In this document: positions 16,506 through 25,645 of the stretch, piece after piece
How the letters are laid out: each line of letters begins with the position of its first letter
How positions within the stretch are numbered: position 1 is the first letter of the stretch
DNA from: Nonomuraea candida
GTDB taxonomy: Bacteria; Actinomycetota; Actinomycetes; Streptosporangiales; Streptosporangiaceae
Direction: 5' to 3'
DNA length: 64,000 nt
Assembly: GCF_000725485.1 (NCBI RefSeq)
Contig: NZ_JOAG01000021.1
Span: forward strand, 62,001 to 126,000
Notes under the pieces: model-generated
What the model was told of the DNA's origin: nothing
The model's database searches: none
Seen by the model: the letters and a program-made list of their open reading frames with translations, nothing else
Program-made: the position numbers and the translations under genes

Positions 16506-16520
16506 CCGTACACTGTACGG
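16506..16520. promoter_or_regulatory. 15-bp dyad in front of the helicase gene
   Basis: CCGTACA-C-TGTACGG is a perfect odd palindrome ending 2 bp before the GTG start at 16523. It would overlap the start of transcription or translation and is a plausible repressor site. No regulator is encoded next to it. Confidence 0.5.
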
Positions 16521-16522
16521 CC

Positions 16523-19273
16523 GTGAGCTCTCTTTCGGATCTGGTACGGCACGCGGCAGTGTTCCAACCCGGCGACCCTCCCAGGTCCGGGCACATCGCC
16601 TTTCTCGCCCCCGGCGGCGACGACCGCGTCACCGTGGCGGAACCACCCGACGGGCAGGACGGAGCGCCACAGTTGCGTACCGCCGCCGCCACCCTCGTCC
16701 CCGTCGCGCAGGCCGTGGCGGCGCTGGCCAGGGCCCGCACCGACCCCGCCGCGCACCCGGCGGCCCGCTTCTGGGGCGCGGCGGCGCTCGTCGCGCTGCA
16801 GCTCCTCACCCGGGGCCGCATCCTGCCGGGCGTGACGCCGGGCGGGCACGACTCCTGGCGGGCGGGCCCGCTGGACGCCGCCGACCTGCGGCGCGTGCAC
16901 GAGCTGGCCGCCGCCATGCCCGCCACCGCCCGCGCCATCCCCCTGGACGCCCCGCCCGCCGCCGGCGCGGCCGGCGAGCCGCTGCTGCCGGAGGCCGAGC
17001 CGCTGCTGCGGGCCTTCCTCGACGCGGTCGCCGACGCCATGCCGCGCTCGCCCGGCGCCGTGCGCGCCACCGGCACGCCCGCCTTCGCCGCCGTCAAGCC
17101 CGTCAAGGTCCCCCACCTGCGCCACTGGGCCGAGGAGGTCTCGGCGGGCCTCGACGCCGGGGTGCGGCTGTCGCTGCGCGTCGAGGCCGACGACCCCGCC
17201 ACCGCCGACTTCCGCGCCGTGGCCCAGCTCCACAGCCTGGCCGACCCCTCCCTCGTGGTGGACGCCGCCGACCTGTGGCAGGGCCGCGCCCCCGGCCTCG
17301 GCGCCCGTGCCAGGATCGAGGCCACCCTCGCCGTGCGCCGCGCCGCCCGCGCCTGGCCCCGGCTGGAACGCCTGCTCGACGCCGCCGTGCCCGACGAGCT
17401 CGCCCTCTCCGACGGCGACGTCGAAGAGCTCCTGGCCGGGGCCGCCGACCGGCTGGCCGCGGCCGGCGTGGACGTGCACTGGCCCAGATCGCTCGTACGC
17501 GGCCTCAGCGCCCGCGCCGTCATCGGCGCCCGCGACGGCGCCCCGTCCGACCTGCCCTCCTTCCTCGGCGGCCACCACCTGACCAGCTTCGACTGGCAGC
17601 TCGCCCTCGGCGGCGAGCGCCTGACCGCCGCCGAGATGGACCGGCTCGCCGAGGCCCACCGCCCCGTCGTGCGGCTGCGCGACCAGTGGGTGCTCATCGA
17701 CCCCGACCTGGCCCGCAAGGCCCGCCAGCGCGACCTCAAGCCGCTGACCGGCATCGAGGCGCTCGGCGCGGCCCTGACCGGCTCGGTCGAGGTCGAGGGC
17801 GAGCAGGTGCCCGTCGAGCCCTCCGACTGGCTCACCGAGCTGCGCGAGCGCCTGGCCGAGCCCGCCGACGTCGCCGCCCCCGAGGGGCTGGCCGCCACCC
17901 TGCGCGACTACCAGCTCGCCGGGCTGCGCTGGCTGGCCAGGATGACCTCCCTCGGGCTGGGCGCCTGCCTGGCCGACGACATGGGCCTGGGCAAGACGAT
18001 CACGCTCATCGCGCTGCACCTGCACCGCGCCGCCGAGGGCGCCGGCCCCACGCTCGTGGTCTGCCCCGCCTCGCTGCTGGGCAACTGGGAGCGCGAGATC
18101 ACCCGGTTCGCGCCGGGCGTGCCGGTGCGCCGCTACCACGGCAGCAGCCGCGAGCTGGCCGGCGAGGGGTTCGTGCTCACCACGTACGCCACCATGCGCC
18201 TCGACGCGGCCCGCCTGGCCGCCCACCCGTGGGGCCTGCTCGTCGCCGACGAGGCCCAGCACGTCAAGAACCCCGCCTCCGGCACCGCCAAGGCGCTGCG
18301 CGAGATCCCCGCGGCCGCCCGCGTCGCCCTGACCGGCACGCCGGTGGAGAACAACCTGTCGGAGCTGTGGGCCATCCTCGACTGGACCACGCCGGGCCTG
18401 CTCGGCCCGCTCGGCCGGTTCCGCGCCCGGTGGGCCAAGCCCGTCGAGTCCGGCGACACCGCCACGGCCGAGCGGCTGTCGCGGCTGGTCGGCCCGTTCC
18501 TGCTGCGCCGCCGCAAGAGCGACCCCGGCATCGCGCCCGAGCTGCCGCCCAAGACGGAGACCGACCGGCCCGTGGCGCTCACCACCGAGCAGGCCGGCCT
18601 GTACGAGGCCGTCGTGCGCGAGATCATGGCCCAGATCGCCGACTCCGCCGGCATGGCCAGGCGCGGGCTCATCGTCAAGCTGCTCACCGGGCTCAAGCAG
18701 ATCTGCAACCACCCCGCCCAGTACCTGCACGAGGCCACCCCGCGCCTGCCCGGCCGCTCCGGCAAGCTGGAGCTGCTCGACGAGCTGGTCGACACCATCG
18801 TCGCCGAGGACGGCGCGGTGCTCGTCTTCACCCAGTACGTCGCCATGGCCCGGCTGCTGGAGCGCCACCTCACCGGCCGCGGCGTGGCCACCCAGCTCCT
18901 GCACGGCGGCACGCCCGTCGCCCGCCGCGAGGAGATGGTCCGGCGCTTCCAGGACGGCCAGGCCCCGGTGTTCCTGCTCTCGCTCAAGGCCGCCGGCACC
19001 GGGCTGAACCTCACCCGCGCCGACCACGTCATCCACTACGACCGCTGGTGGAACCCCGCCGTGGAGGACCAGGCCACCGACCGCGCCTACCGCATCGGCC
19101 AGACCAGGCCGGTGCAGGTGCACCGCCTCATCACCGAAGGCACGATCGAGGACCGCATCGCCCGGATGCTGGCCGCCAAGCGCTCGCTCGCCGAGGCCGT
19201 GCTGGCCTCCGGCGAGGCCGCCTTCACCGAGCTGACCGACGCCGAACTCGCCGCCCTGGTGGAGCTGAGATGA
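16523..19273 (+). CDS. SNF2-family DEAD/DEAH helicase
   Basis: A 916-residue SNF2 ATPase. An N-terminal ~430 residues of the bacterial SNF2-associated type precede the helicase core: Walker A DDMGLGKT near 486, DEAQH box near 575, TGTPVENN near 605, and the C-terminal lobe with QATDRAYRIGQ near 850. Such proteins translocate on double-stranded DNA and remodel DNA-protein complexes. GTG 16523 is the first codon after a dyad at 16506-16520. Downstream are a 22-codon ORF and a SWIM zinc-finger gene, joined by ATGA overlaps, a pairing conserved in actinomycetes. Confidence 0.92.
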   Translation: MSSLSDLVRHAAVFQPGDPPRSGHIAFLAPGGDDRVTVAEPPDGQDGAPQLRTAAATLVPVAQAVAALARARTDPAAHPAARFWGAAALVALQLLTRGRILPGVTPGGHDSWRAGPLDAADLRRVHELAAAMPATARAIPLDAPPAAGAAGEPLLPEAEPLLRAFLDAVADAMPRSPGAVRATGTPAFAAVKPVKVPHLRHWAEEVSAGLDAGVRLSLRVEADDPATADFRAVAQLHSLADPSLVVDAADLWQGRAPGLGARARIEATLAVRRAARAWPRLERLLDAAVPDELALSDGDVEELLAGAADRLAAAGVDVHWPRSLVRGLSARAVIGARDGAPSDLPSFLGGHHLTSFDWQLALGGERLTAAEMDRLAEAHRPVVRLRDQWVLIDPDLARKARQRDLKPLTGIEALGAALTGSVEVEGEQVPVEPSDWLTELRERLAEPADVAAPEGLAATLRDYQLAGLRWLARMTSLGLGACLADDMGLGKTITLIALHLHRAAEGAGPTLVVCPASLLGNWEREITRFAPGVPVRRYHGSSRELAGEGFVLTTYATMRLDAARLAAHPWGLLVADEAQHVKNPASGTAKALREIPAAARVALTGTPVENNLSELWAILDWTTPGLLGPLGRFRARWAKPVESGDTATAERLSRLVGPFLLRRRKSDPGIAPELPPKTETDRPVALTTEQAGLYEAVVREIMAQIADSAGMARRGLIVKLLTGLKQICNHPAQYLHEATPRLPGRSGKLELLDELVDTIVAEDGAVLVFTQYVAMARLLERHLTGRGVATQLLHGGTPVARREEMVRRFQDGQAPVFLLSLKAAGTGLNLTRADHVIHYDRWWNPAVEDQATDRAYRIGQTRPVQVHRLITEGTIEDRIARMLAAKRSLAEAVLASGEAAFTELTDAELAALVELR

Positions 19274-19338
19274 CCCACGCCCTGCCCGTCCCCCCGACCA
19301 CCTCCCAGGCCCGGACGACCGCTGTGGAGGGCCGATGA
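19270..19338 (+). CDS. 22-codon linking ORF
   Basis: ATG 19270 overlaps the helicase stop (ATGA), and its own TGA at 19336-19338 overlaps the ATG of the SWIM gene, again as ATGA. The 22-residue product (MTHALPVPPTTSQART...) has no recognisable domain. The double overlap suggests it passes ribosomes from the helicase to the SWIM gene. The peptide itself may have no function. Confidence 0.4.
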   Translation: MTHALPVPPTTSQARTTAVEGR

Positions 19339-20447
19339 CCGACGCCCGCGGGTTCGCCGCCTTCCCCCCGCAGCGCGCCGGCGCCCGCTTCGCCACCTCC
19401 TGGTGGGGGCGCGCCTGGATCCAGGCGCTGGAGGACACCTCCCTGGACCACGGCCTGCTGCGCAAGGGCCGCGCGTACGCCAAGACCGGGCAGCTCGGCC
19501 CCATCACCGTCAGCCCCGGCCGGATCGCAGCCGTCGCCGAGAGCGAGTACGACGTCGTCGTCCGCGTCGAACAGCTCACCGACGCGGCCTGGGAACGCTT
19601 CCTCGACCAGGTCGCCGCCAAGGCCGGGCACATCGCCGCGCTGCTCGACCGCGACATGCCGCACGACCTGGTCGAGGCGGCCGAGGACGCGGCGGTGCCG
19701 CTGCTGCCGGCCGTCGGCGACCTGGAGCCCGAGTGCTCCTGCCCCGACTGGGGGCATCCCTGCCAGCACGCCGCCGCCCTGTGCTACCAGGCGTCCTGGC
19801 TGCTGGACGCCGACCCGTTCATGCTGCTGCTGATGCGCGGGCGCGGCGAGCGCGACCTCATCGACGCGTTGCAGGAGCGGGAGGCGCCCGCCGTGGAGCC
19901 GTCCGGGGTGCCCGTGGCGCGGGCGTACGCGGCGGGGGTGCCGCCGCTGCCGGAGCCGCCGCCGTACGACGCCGGCTATCGCGCGCCCGCCCTGGAGCCG
20001 GCCCCCGGCGTGGACGTCGCGGCGCTGGCGGCGCTGGCCGCCTCCGCCGCCGCCCGCGCCCGCGAGCTGCTGCTGCACGGCGAGCTGCCGGAGCTGACCG
20101 AGCACCAGGACCACGTGCGGCTGGCCGCCGAGCACGACCTCGGCCGCGACGACCGGCTCGCCCCCGCCGTGCAGGCGTGGCGGTACGGCGGCGCCGACGG
20201 ACTGGACGCCCTCGAACGCGCCTGGACGCCGCCCCGCAGGGACCTGGCCAGGGCGCAGGCACTGCTGGAGTCCGGCTGGGAGGGCGAGCACCCGCCGCCG
20301 CTGGAGGCGTGGCGCAACCGCTGGACCCTCGGCCCCCTGCAGCTGCGCTACGGGCGGGACGGCCGCTGGTACCCCTTCACGCTGCGGGAGGGCGAGTGGT
20401 GGCCCGCCGGCCCGCCGGAACGCGACCCGTCCGCGCTCATCGGCTGA
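19335..20447 (+). CDS. SWIM zinc-finger protein
   Basis: A 370-residue protein with one SWIM finger, C-x-C-x(n)-C-x-H, in CSCPDWGHPCQHAAALCY at about 134-151. The N-terminal SWWGRAWIQALED block is typical of SWIM proteins paired with SNF2 helicases. SWIM fingers bind DNA or proteins, so it is probably a targeting partner of the helicase. GAGGGCCG precedes ATG 19335. The middle is Pro/Ala-rich and the C-terminus has RNRWTLGPLQLRYGRDGRWY. Whether the pair acts in repair, recombination or defence is unknown. Confidence 0.85.
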   Translation: MTDARGFAAFPPQRAGARFATSWWGRAWIQALEDTSLDHGLLRKGRAYAKTGQLGPITVSPGRIAAVAESEYDVVVRVEQLTDAAWERFLDQVAAKAGHIAALLDRDMPHDLVEAAEDAAVPLLPAVGDLEPECSCPDWGHPCQHAAALCYQASWLLDADPFMLLLMRGRGERDLIDALQEREAPAVEPSGVPVARAYAAGVPPLPEPPPYDAGYRAPALEPAPGVDVAALAALAASAAARARELLLHGELPELTEHQDHVRLAAEHDLGRDDRLAPAVQAWRYGGADGLDALERAWTPPRRDLARAQALLESGWEGEHPPPLEAWRNRWTLGPLQLRYGRDGRWYPFTLREGEWWPAGPPERDPSALIG

Positions 20448-20512
20448 CCGTCCCCGTTCATCGGCCGACCGTTTCCGCCGCCGGTGGTCCGGGGCCTCCG
20501 GCGGGGCCCGGG

Positions 20513-21151
20513 TCAGGAGGCGACGGAGATGACGTGCCGGATCGAGGAGCGGTCGCCGATCAGCTCCAGCATGCAGTCGGCCAGGTCGGCGCGGGTGGTG
20601 CTCGTCCCGCCCCGTACGGCGAGGTCCCTGGCGGTGCGGTAGCGGCTGGTGCGGCCGGCGTCGGTCAGGCGTCCCGGCCGCACGATCGTCCAGTCCGTGC
20701 CGCTGGCCCGCAGCAGGCTCTCCGCCCTGGCCAGGTCCTCGTAGTGGTGGCGGAACAGGCGCTGGACGATGAGGGGCTTGAGCACGTACCGGGTGAACGG
20801 GCCGTCGCCCGCGTCGGCCTCCAGGCCGCCGGCGCTGACCATCAGCAGGCGGCGCGCGCCCACGCGTTCCATGGCGGCCAGGATGGCGGCGGCGCTGTCG
20901 GAGCAGACGGTGGTGGGGCCCCTGCCGCGCGCGCCCATCGCGCTGAGCACGGCGTCGCTGCCCTTGACGGCCGGGGCGATGGCGTCGGGGTCCATCACGT
21001 CGGCCTCGACGACGGTGAGGCGGTCGCGCAGGCCGGCGGGCAGGCGGGTGGCGTCGCGCACGACGGCGGTGACCTGGTGGGCCAGGTCGAGGCTCTGGCG
21101 CAGGAGCTCCAGGCCGGTGCCGCCGGTGGCGCCGAAGACCGTGAGCCTCAT
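20513..21151 (-). CDS. NAD(P)-binding (NmrA/atypical SDR) protein
   Basis: A 212-residue Rossmann protein with TVFGATGGTGLELLRQSL at the N-terminus (GxxGxxG) and the atypical-SDR body, including LLMVSAGGLEADAGDGPFTR and DWTIVRPGRLTD. Probably binds NADP(H); redox sensing or quinone reduction are typical roles. ATG 21151. A 20-bp inverted repeat 28 bp upstream looks like a TetR-type operator, yet the neighbour across the gap is MarR-type, so the controlling protein is unclear. Confidence 0.8.
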   Translation of the reverse strand: MRLTVFGATGGTGLELLRQSLDLAHQVTAVVRDATRLPAGLRDRLTVVEADVMDPDAIAPAVKGSDAVLSAMGARGRGPTTVCSDSAAAILAAMERVGARRLLMVSAGGLEADAGDGPFTRYVLKPLIVQRLFRHHYEDLARAESLLRASGTDWTIVRPGRLTDAGRTSRYRTARDLAVRGGTSTTRADLADCMLELIGDRSSIRHVISVAS

Positions 21152-21178
21152 GGTCGGCTCCCTCCGTGACAGGATGAG

Positions 21179-21198
21179 GGTGAGTATTCACTCACCCT
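21179..21198. promoter_or_regulatory. 8-4-8 inverted repeat upstream of the NmrA-like gene
   Basis: GGGTGAGT-ATTC-ACTCACCC is perfect in both arms. TGAGTnnnnACTCA dyads are typical TetR-family operators. The site lies 28 bp from ATG 21151. Confidence 0.65.
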
Positions 21199-21394
21199 AC
21201 CTCCGGAGCCCGCCGGCCTCCCGGACGGGGCGGAGCCGGATCCGATCAGGGCCCGTTGCGCGGGTAGCGGTCGTTCGGCTCGGCCGCGGCGCGCGGCACC
21301 CGTCCCGGCGGCGGGACCCGGCCCGGCGTGGAGCGTGGCCCCCTACTATTCAGTGAGCCGACGATGGTGACGACAGCCGCCGAGGGAGGTTCGC

Positions 21395-21871
21395 ATGAGT
21401 GACGTGGGTGACCGGGACGACGCCGTCGATCCGCTGTCCCTGGAGAACCAGGTCTGCTTCGCCCTGGCGGTCGCCTCGCGATCGGTGATCGCGCTCTACC
21501 GGCCGGTGCTGGAGCCGATGGGGCTGACCCATCCGCAGTACCTGGTGATGCTGGCCCTGTGGCAGCACGCGCCGCTGTCGGTCAAGGACCTGAGCGGCCT
21601 GCTGCAACTGGAGCCCGCCACGCTGTCGCCGCTGCTCAAGCGCCTGGAGGCGGCCGGGCTCGTGGAGCGCAGGCGCGCCAGCACCGACGAGCGCTCGCTG
21701 GCGGTGACGCTGACCGAGCGCGGGCGCGCCCTGCGCGCCGAGGCCCTGAAGATCCCCGCCACGATCGTCGAACGCCTCGGCATGGACCTGGCCGAGCTGC
21801 GGGACCTGCACCAGGCGCTGACCCGGGTGATCGCCGCCGCCACCGAGGCCCACCTCGCCGCCAGGCGCTAG
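21395..21871 (+). CDS. MarR-family regulator, OhrR-like peroxide sensor
   Basis: A 158-residue MarR protein. LENQVCFALAVASRSVIALY followed by RPVLEPMGLTHPQYLVMLAL closely follows OhrR, including the single reactive Cys (Cys21) in ENQVCF that senses organic hydroperoxides in that family. The winged HTH lies at about 55-110. ATG 21395 follows GAGGGAGG. No ohr gene is adjacent, so the target is elsewhere or is the nearby NmrA-like gene. I leave the symbol empty because of the missing partner. Confidence 0.82.
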   Translation: MSDVGDRDDAVDPLSLENQVCFALAVASRSVIALYRPVLEPMGLTHPQYLVMLALWQHAPLSVKDLSGLLQLEPATLSPLLKRLEAAGLVERRRASTDERSLAVTLTERGRALRAEALKIPATIVERLGMDLAELRDLHQALTRVIAAATEAHLAARR

Positions 21872-22009
21872 AGCCGGGCAGGCGCTGGAGCCGGGTCCCG
21901 CTCGCTCGCCTCCGCGCGCCCCGCTACATTAGTTAGTGTACGAATCGTTAGCCTGCCAACAGAAGCCACGCACCGCTCTCGTGGACCGGCCCCGGGGAGG
22001 GACACCCTC

Positions 22010-22186
22010 ATGTTTCGCCGCAAGCCGATCGAGGAACGCATCGCCGAGCGCGTGGCCAAGCTGCCCCCGCTGAAGGAGGGCAAGCACTTCGAGCACGCCC
22101 CCGCCAAGTTCATCTTCGTCACGCTGCTCGTCGCGGTGGCCCTCATGCACTTCGTCGGCCTGGCCGTCGTCATGCACTTCAGCTGA
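22010..22186 (+). CDS. Small membrane protein, 58 residues
   Basis: ATG 22010 follows GGGGAGG with 9-bp spacing. The product starts MFRRKPIEERIAERVAKLPP, is highly charged to residue ~32, and ends with one hydrophobic helix (FIFVTLLVAVALMHFVGLAV), so it is a single-pass protein with the N-terminus probably inside. An AT-richer patch near 21925-21955 could hold its promoter, and a stem-loop follows at 22214. I do not recognise it; third-position GC is typical of real genes here. Confidence 0.7.
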   Translation: MFRRKPIEERIAERVAKLPPLKEGKHFEHAPAKFIFVTLLVAVALMHFVGLAVVMHFS

Positions 22187-22213
22187 GCCCGCCCGGCTCG
22201 CGGCGAAGAGGGA

Positions 22214-22247
22214 GCGGGTCCCGGAAACCCTCCTTCCCGGGACCCGC
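22214..22247. terminator. Bidirectional stem-loop
   Basis: GCGGGTCCCGG (22214-22224) pairs perfectly with 22237-22247 around a 12-nt loop, between the small membrane gene and the convergent 1039-residue gene. No U-tract. Confidence 0.65.
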
Positions 22248-22288
22248 GGCCCGAGCCCATCAGCCCTCAGGGGCCGTCCCCTTCCGGG

Positions 22289-25200
22289 CTACGAGTCGGC
22301 CTTCCCGTCACCGTCGCCGGCGGCGGCCTTGCCGTCACCGGAGCCGTTCTGCGACTGGTTGAGCATGCCGCCGAGGGCGCTGAGGCTGCCGGAGGCCTGA
22401 CCGGCGGGCACGGCCTTCGACACGGCTTCGAGGGCGATCTGAGCCATCTTCTGCATGTGCTCGGTGGCCGTCTTCATGGCCTCGTTGGCACGCTGGGCGG
22501 CCTCCTGGTCGTTGCCGGCCGCCAGCTCCAGGCCCTTGCCGAGGAGCTTGCCGACCTCCGCCATCCCGCTCATGTCACGGAACAGGTTGGCGGTGGCCAC
22601 GGTGCGCAGCGTCGCGTCCGTGCCGGTCGGGGCGGGAAGGGCCTGGATCGCCTGGAACCTGGCCTCGCTCGGGGCGAGCGGGGCGACCTTGACGTCGACC
22701 TCGCGGGAGCGGCCGCCGGTGGCCACCGGTGCGATGTCGGTGGGCAGGATGGGGATCGGCGAGTCCTTCCAGTTCCAGAACCGGGTGAGGTCGATCTTCT
22801 CGGCGGCGTTGGCCCGGCCGAGCACGGCCTCGGCGAAGACGCCGTTGGTGGCGACCCCGACGATGCTCGTCACCTCCTTGCCGAGCCTGGTGTCGTCCAC
22901 CCGGCGGGCCTTGACCCAGTCCTCGCGCTCCTGCTCACTGGCGAAGTTCCAGCGGAAGCCGAGGTAGTTGCCGGTCGCGGCGATCGGCTTGGGGTCGAGC
23001 TGCACCCCGAGCGGCAGCGCGTTGCTCTTCCCGCCCGGCGGCGTGTACGTGTAGTTGGCCAGGATCCGGCTCAGCGTCAGCTCGTCGATGTTGGCCCAGA
23101 CCGCCTGGCTGTAGTGGCGGCGGTTGTCGTTGAGGTGGTCCAGGATGTGCTGGGGCACCTGCCCGCCGCGCACGTAGAAGCCGAGCGAGGCCACGTAGGT
23201 GCGGCTGCCGGTGGTCACCGTCGACCCGTGCAGGCCGTACAGCGCGGTGCCCCCGGCCTCCTCGGTGAGATCCGGAGGGGCGGTCGAGCCCACCGCGCTT
23301 CCGAAGTCGAGCACGCCGGACTGCATGGTCAGCCGCAGCCCGGACATGCTGCCACGCGCCGCGGTGCCGGTCCAGTAGTCCACGGACAGCAGCTTGTCGC
23401 CGGCCTCGAAGGTGTACGCCGCGTGCTGCTGGACCCCCGAGCCGCTGGTGTCGCCGCAGCGGAAGGTCTGGCCGGACACGACGAGCATGATGCTGCGGAT
23501 GCCGGCGTCGTCCCACCAGACGTCGATCTTGGAGGCCCAGCCGAGGCTGGACTGGCTGTCGAACGGGGTGGGCGCGCTGCGGGGCGCGGTCAGCAGGCGG
23601 ATCAGCTGACCGTTGGCGGACCGCAGCCAGAACTCGCCGTTGGCCGCGGGCAGGACATCGACGATCTTGTCCGGCGGGGGCACGGTCTTCAGCAGCTCGG
23701 GCGTGCTCAGGGGGCCCGGCGCCATTGAGGTGGCGGTCGTGGTCCCGGTCGAAGCGTCGGGCTCGAACTTGATCAGGCCCGGGACCAGGTTCTGGACATG
23801 GCCGAGGGCCCACATCGCACCGTCCGGCGCCGCTGCCAGAGTGGCGATGGCGGCTGCGGAGGTGCGCTCCACCCAGGTGGTGCCGCTGCGCTCGTACGCC
23901 TTGCCCTGGCGGCAGTACCAGAGCCGGTCGCGGCCGAGGACGGCGAGGTCGTCCGCCTCGACCTTCATGTCCTGCCAGCCGGTGCCGACCTGTTCGTGGA
24001 TCATGCCGTTCGTGGCGGTGAGGTACGGGGTGCCGTCGGCGCCGCAGGAGATGCGGCGCGCGAGGGCGTTGCCCGGGTCGCGCTTCCAGGTCGTCCCGTC
24101 GAACACCATGACCTTGCCGTCGGACTGGACCGCCCAGACCAGGTTCCTGCCCGGCGCGATGCACTTCAGGCCGCCGGTCAGCCCGGTGGTCGGCATCGGG
24201 TTCCACCGCTGGGCGACCGGGTCGAACCGGACCGGGGCTCCGTCGGTCTTCCGCACGCCGTAGACGCCCATGCCCGACCCGGCGAGGTCGAGCAGCACCA
24301 CGCCGTCGAAGGCCTGCTTCTCCGGCGCCGTCACGGCCGTGCAGCCGCCGAGCTTGCGGCCCGAGGTGTTGAACGGCTTCGCCTCGCGCATCAGCTTGGC
24401 CCAGTCCGGGGGCGCCGCCGCGGCCAGCACCTCCTTGTAGCGCTGGAAGTTGTTGTGGGTGAAGTTGAGATCCTCCAGCGGGATGAACAGGCACCGTTCC
24501 ACCCGCGTCGGCTTGGTCGTCACCTTGTAGACCTGGACGACCTCGTAGTACTGCACCGACAGCGCGTGCATGTGGTTGTAGTTCGTGACCACGCGGGTGA
24601 GCACCTTCTCGCTCTCCGCCTGCGAGGTCTCCCGCACCACGGTCATGTGCCGGCTGCGCGCCGCGGTCGCCAGCTGCTGGGTGCGCGCGTCGATCCGCTG
24701 GGCGGCCTCCGAGGCGACCGACCTCACCCCGGTGGAGCGGCCCACCGACGTGGCGAAGCCCATGTTCTTCGACTTGCTCGACGAGCCGCCGCCGCCGATG
24801 CCCAGGAACGCGAAGCCGCCGCTGCCGCCCTTGCTCTCCGACATCCCGAATTCGAACATCTCGGACGAGCCGTGCTGCTCCTCCCGGGCGATGGCGTTGG
24901 CCAGCTCGGTGATCGACCGGTCCTGGAGCGTCTGGCTGGTGAGCGTGTCCTTCTCGCCCGTCGTCTCCGTGCCGGTGCCGGACGTGCGCCGCTCCCAGTC
25001 GATGACCGCGACCTTCGTGCTCTCGCCCGGCGCCAGCGGCAGGCTGTGGAGCAGCCTGCCCAGGGTCACGCCCTCCACCGCCCACGTCTGCTCGGTGGTG
25101 ACGATCATGCCCTCGGCCGGGCGGTCGTAGAACGGCAGGTTCTCCTCGCCGAGATCGATCGCGCCGGTCAGCTTCCGGTACGTCTTCGCCCCCGGAATGT

Positions 25201-25408
25201 CGGTGAGCACGACGGTCTGATACCGGACGATCTCCACCGGGTGGTCGCCGCTGGCCGGCAACAGGTCTTTCGGAGTCGGGCCGTCGAGCCCGGTGCTCGC
25301 GGCGGGTGTGGTGGACGTGGCGGGTTTGGTGGACGTGGCGGGTTTGGTGGACGTGGCGGGTTTGGCGGCGGCAGGGGCCGCCGGCTTCTTCGGATCTGGA
25401 CTACTCAT
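22289..25408 (-). CDS. Large unknown protein with propeller-like and jacalin-like regions
   Basis: A 1039-residue protein I cannot assign to a family. ATG 25408 has GGGGAGGAA 5 bp upstream. No signal peptide. In order: a KPATST repeat tail (about 12-40); an alpha/beta region with a Gly/Ser-rich hinge near 195-215 and YNHMHALSVQYYEV near 276; tectonin-like propeller blades at about 365-550 (VWAVQSDGKVMVFDGTTW, MWALGH); a jacalin-like stretch at about 620-742 (ASKIDVWWDDAGIRSIML, ending YVASLGFYV); and a helical C-terminus with QNGSGDGK. Lectin plus propeller suggests binding of glycans or surfaces. It faces a MalT-like regulator across an intergenic region with a 38-bp palindrome. Confidence 0.6.
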   Translation of the reverse strand: MSSPDPKKPAAPAAAKPATSTKPATSTKPATSTTPAASTGLDGPTPKDLLPASGDHPVEIVRYQTVVLTDIPGAKTYRKLTGAIDLGEENLPFYDRPAEGMIVTTEQTWAVEGVTLGRLLHSLPLAPGESTKVAVIDWERRTSGTGTETTGEKDTLTSQTLQDRSITELANAIAREEQHGSSEMFEFGMSESKGGSGGFAFLGIGGGGSSSKSKNMGFATSVGRSTGVRSVASEAAQRIDARTQQLATAARSRHMTVVRETSQAESEKVLTRVVTNYNHMHALSVQYYEVVQVYKVTTKPTRVERCLFIPLEDLNFTHNNFQRYKEVLAAAAPPDWAKLMREAKPFNTSGRKLGGCTAVTAPEKQAFDGVVLLDLAGSGMGVYGVRKTDGAPVRFDPVAQRWNPMPTTGLTGGLKCIAPGRNLVWAVQSDGKVMVFDGTTWKRDPGNALARRISCGADGTPYLTATNGMIHEQVGTGWQDMKVEADDLAVLGRDRLWYCRQGKAYERSGTTWVERTSAAAIATLAAAPDGAMWALGHVQNLVPGLIKFEPDASTGTTTATSMAPGPLSTPELLKTVPPPDKIVDVLPAANGEFWLRSANGQLIRLLTAPRSAPTPFDSQSSLGWASKIDVWWDDAGIRSIMLVVSGQTFRCGDTSGSGVQQHAAYTFEAGDKLLSVDYWTGTAARGSMSGLRLTMQSGVLDFGSAVGSTAPPDLTEEAGGTALYGLHGSTVTTGSRTYVASLGFYVRGGQVPQHILDHLNDNRRHYSQAVWANIDELTLSRILANYTYTPPGGKSNALPLGVQLDPKPIAATGNYLGFRWNFASEQEREDWVKARRVDDTRLGKEVTSIVGVATNGVFAEAVLGRANAAEKIDLTRFWNWKDSPIPILPTDIAPVATGGRSREVDVKVAPLAPSEARFQAIQALPAPTGTDATLRTVATANLFRDMSGMAEVGKLLGKGLELAAGNDQEAAQRANEAMKTATEHMQKMAQIALEAVSKAVPAGQASGSLSALGGMLNQSQNGSGDGKAAAGDGDGKADS

Positions 25409-25439
25409 CGCGTTCCTCCCCGTGTGCTGAGGCCCACTC

Positions 25440-25468
25440 ACATTGATCCGGCCGACACTCACCGTCAA
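25440..25468 (-). promoter_or_regulatory. Candidate promoter of the 1039-residue gene
   Basis: On the minus strand TTGACG (25468-25463) and CAATGT (25445-25440) are 17 bp apart, about 32 bp upstream of ATG 25408. The -35 is good, the -10 moderate. Confidence 0.45.
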
Positions 25469-25645
25469 TGCCGACACAACACCCCAATACGGACAGACTC
25501 CTCGGCTCCGAACCTCCGGCAGGCCTGCGGTCAAGAAGCCCGTGACAAGCCGTCGACCCGCGGCTGAGCTGGAGCGTTCCCCTCGGTCGGGTCACCGGCG
25601 GAGCGGGGAGATGGAGCCCCAACCGGCACGCCCTGGTGAGACCCG

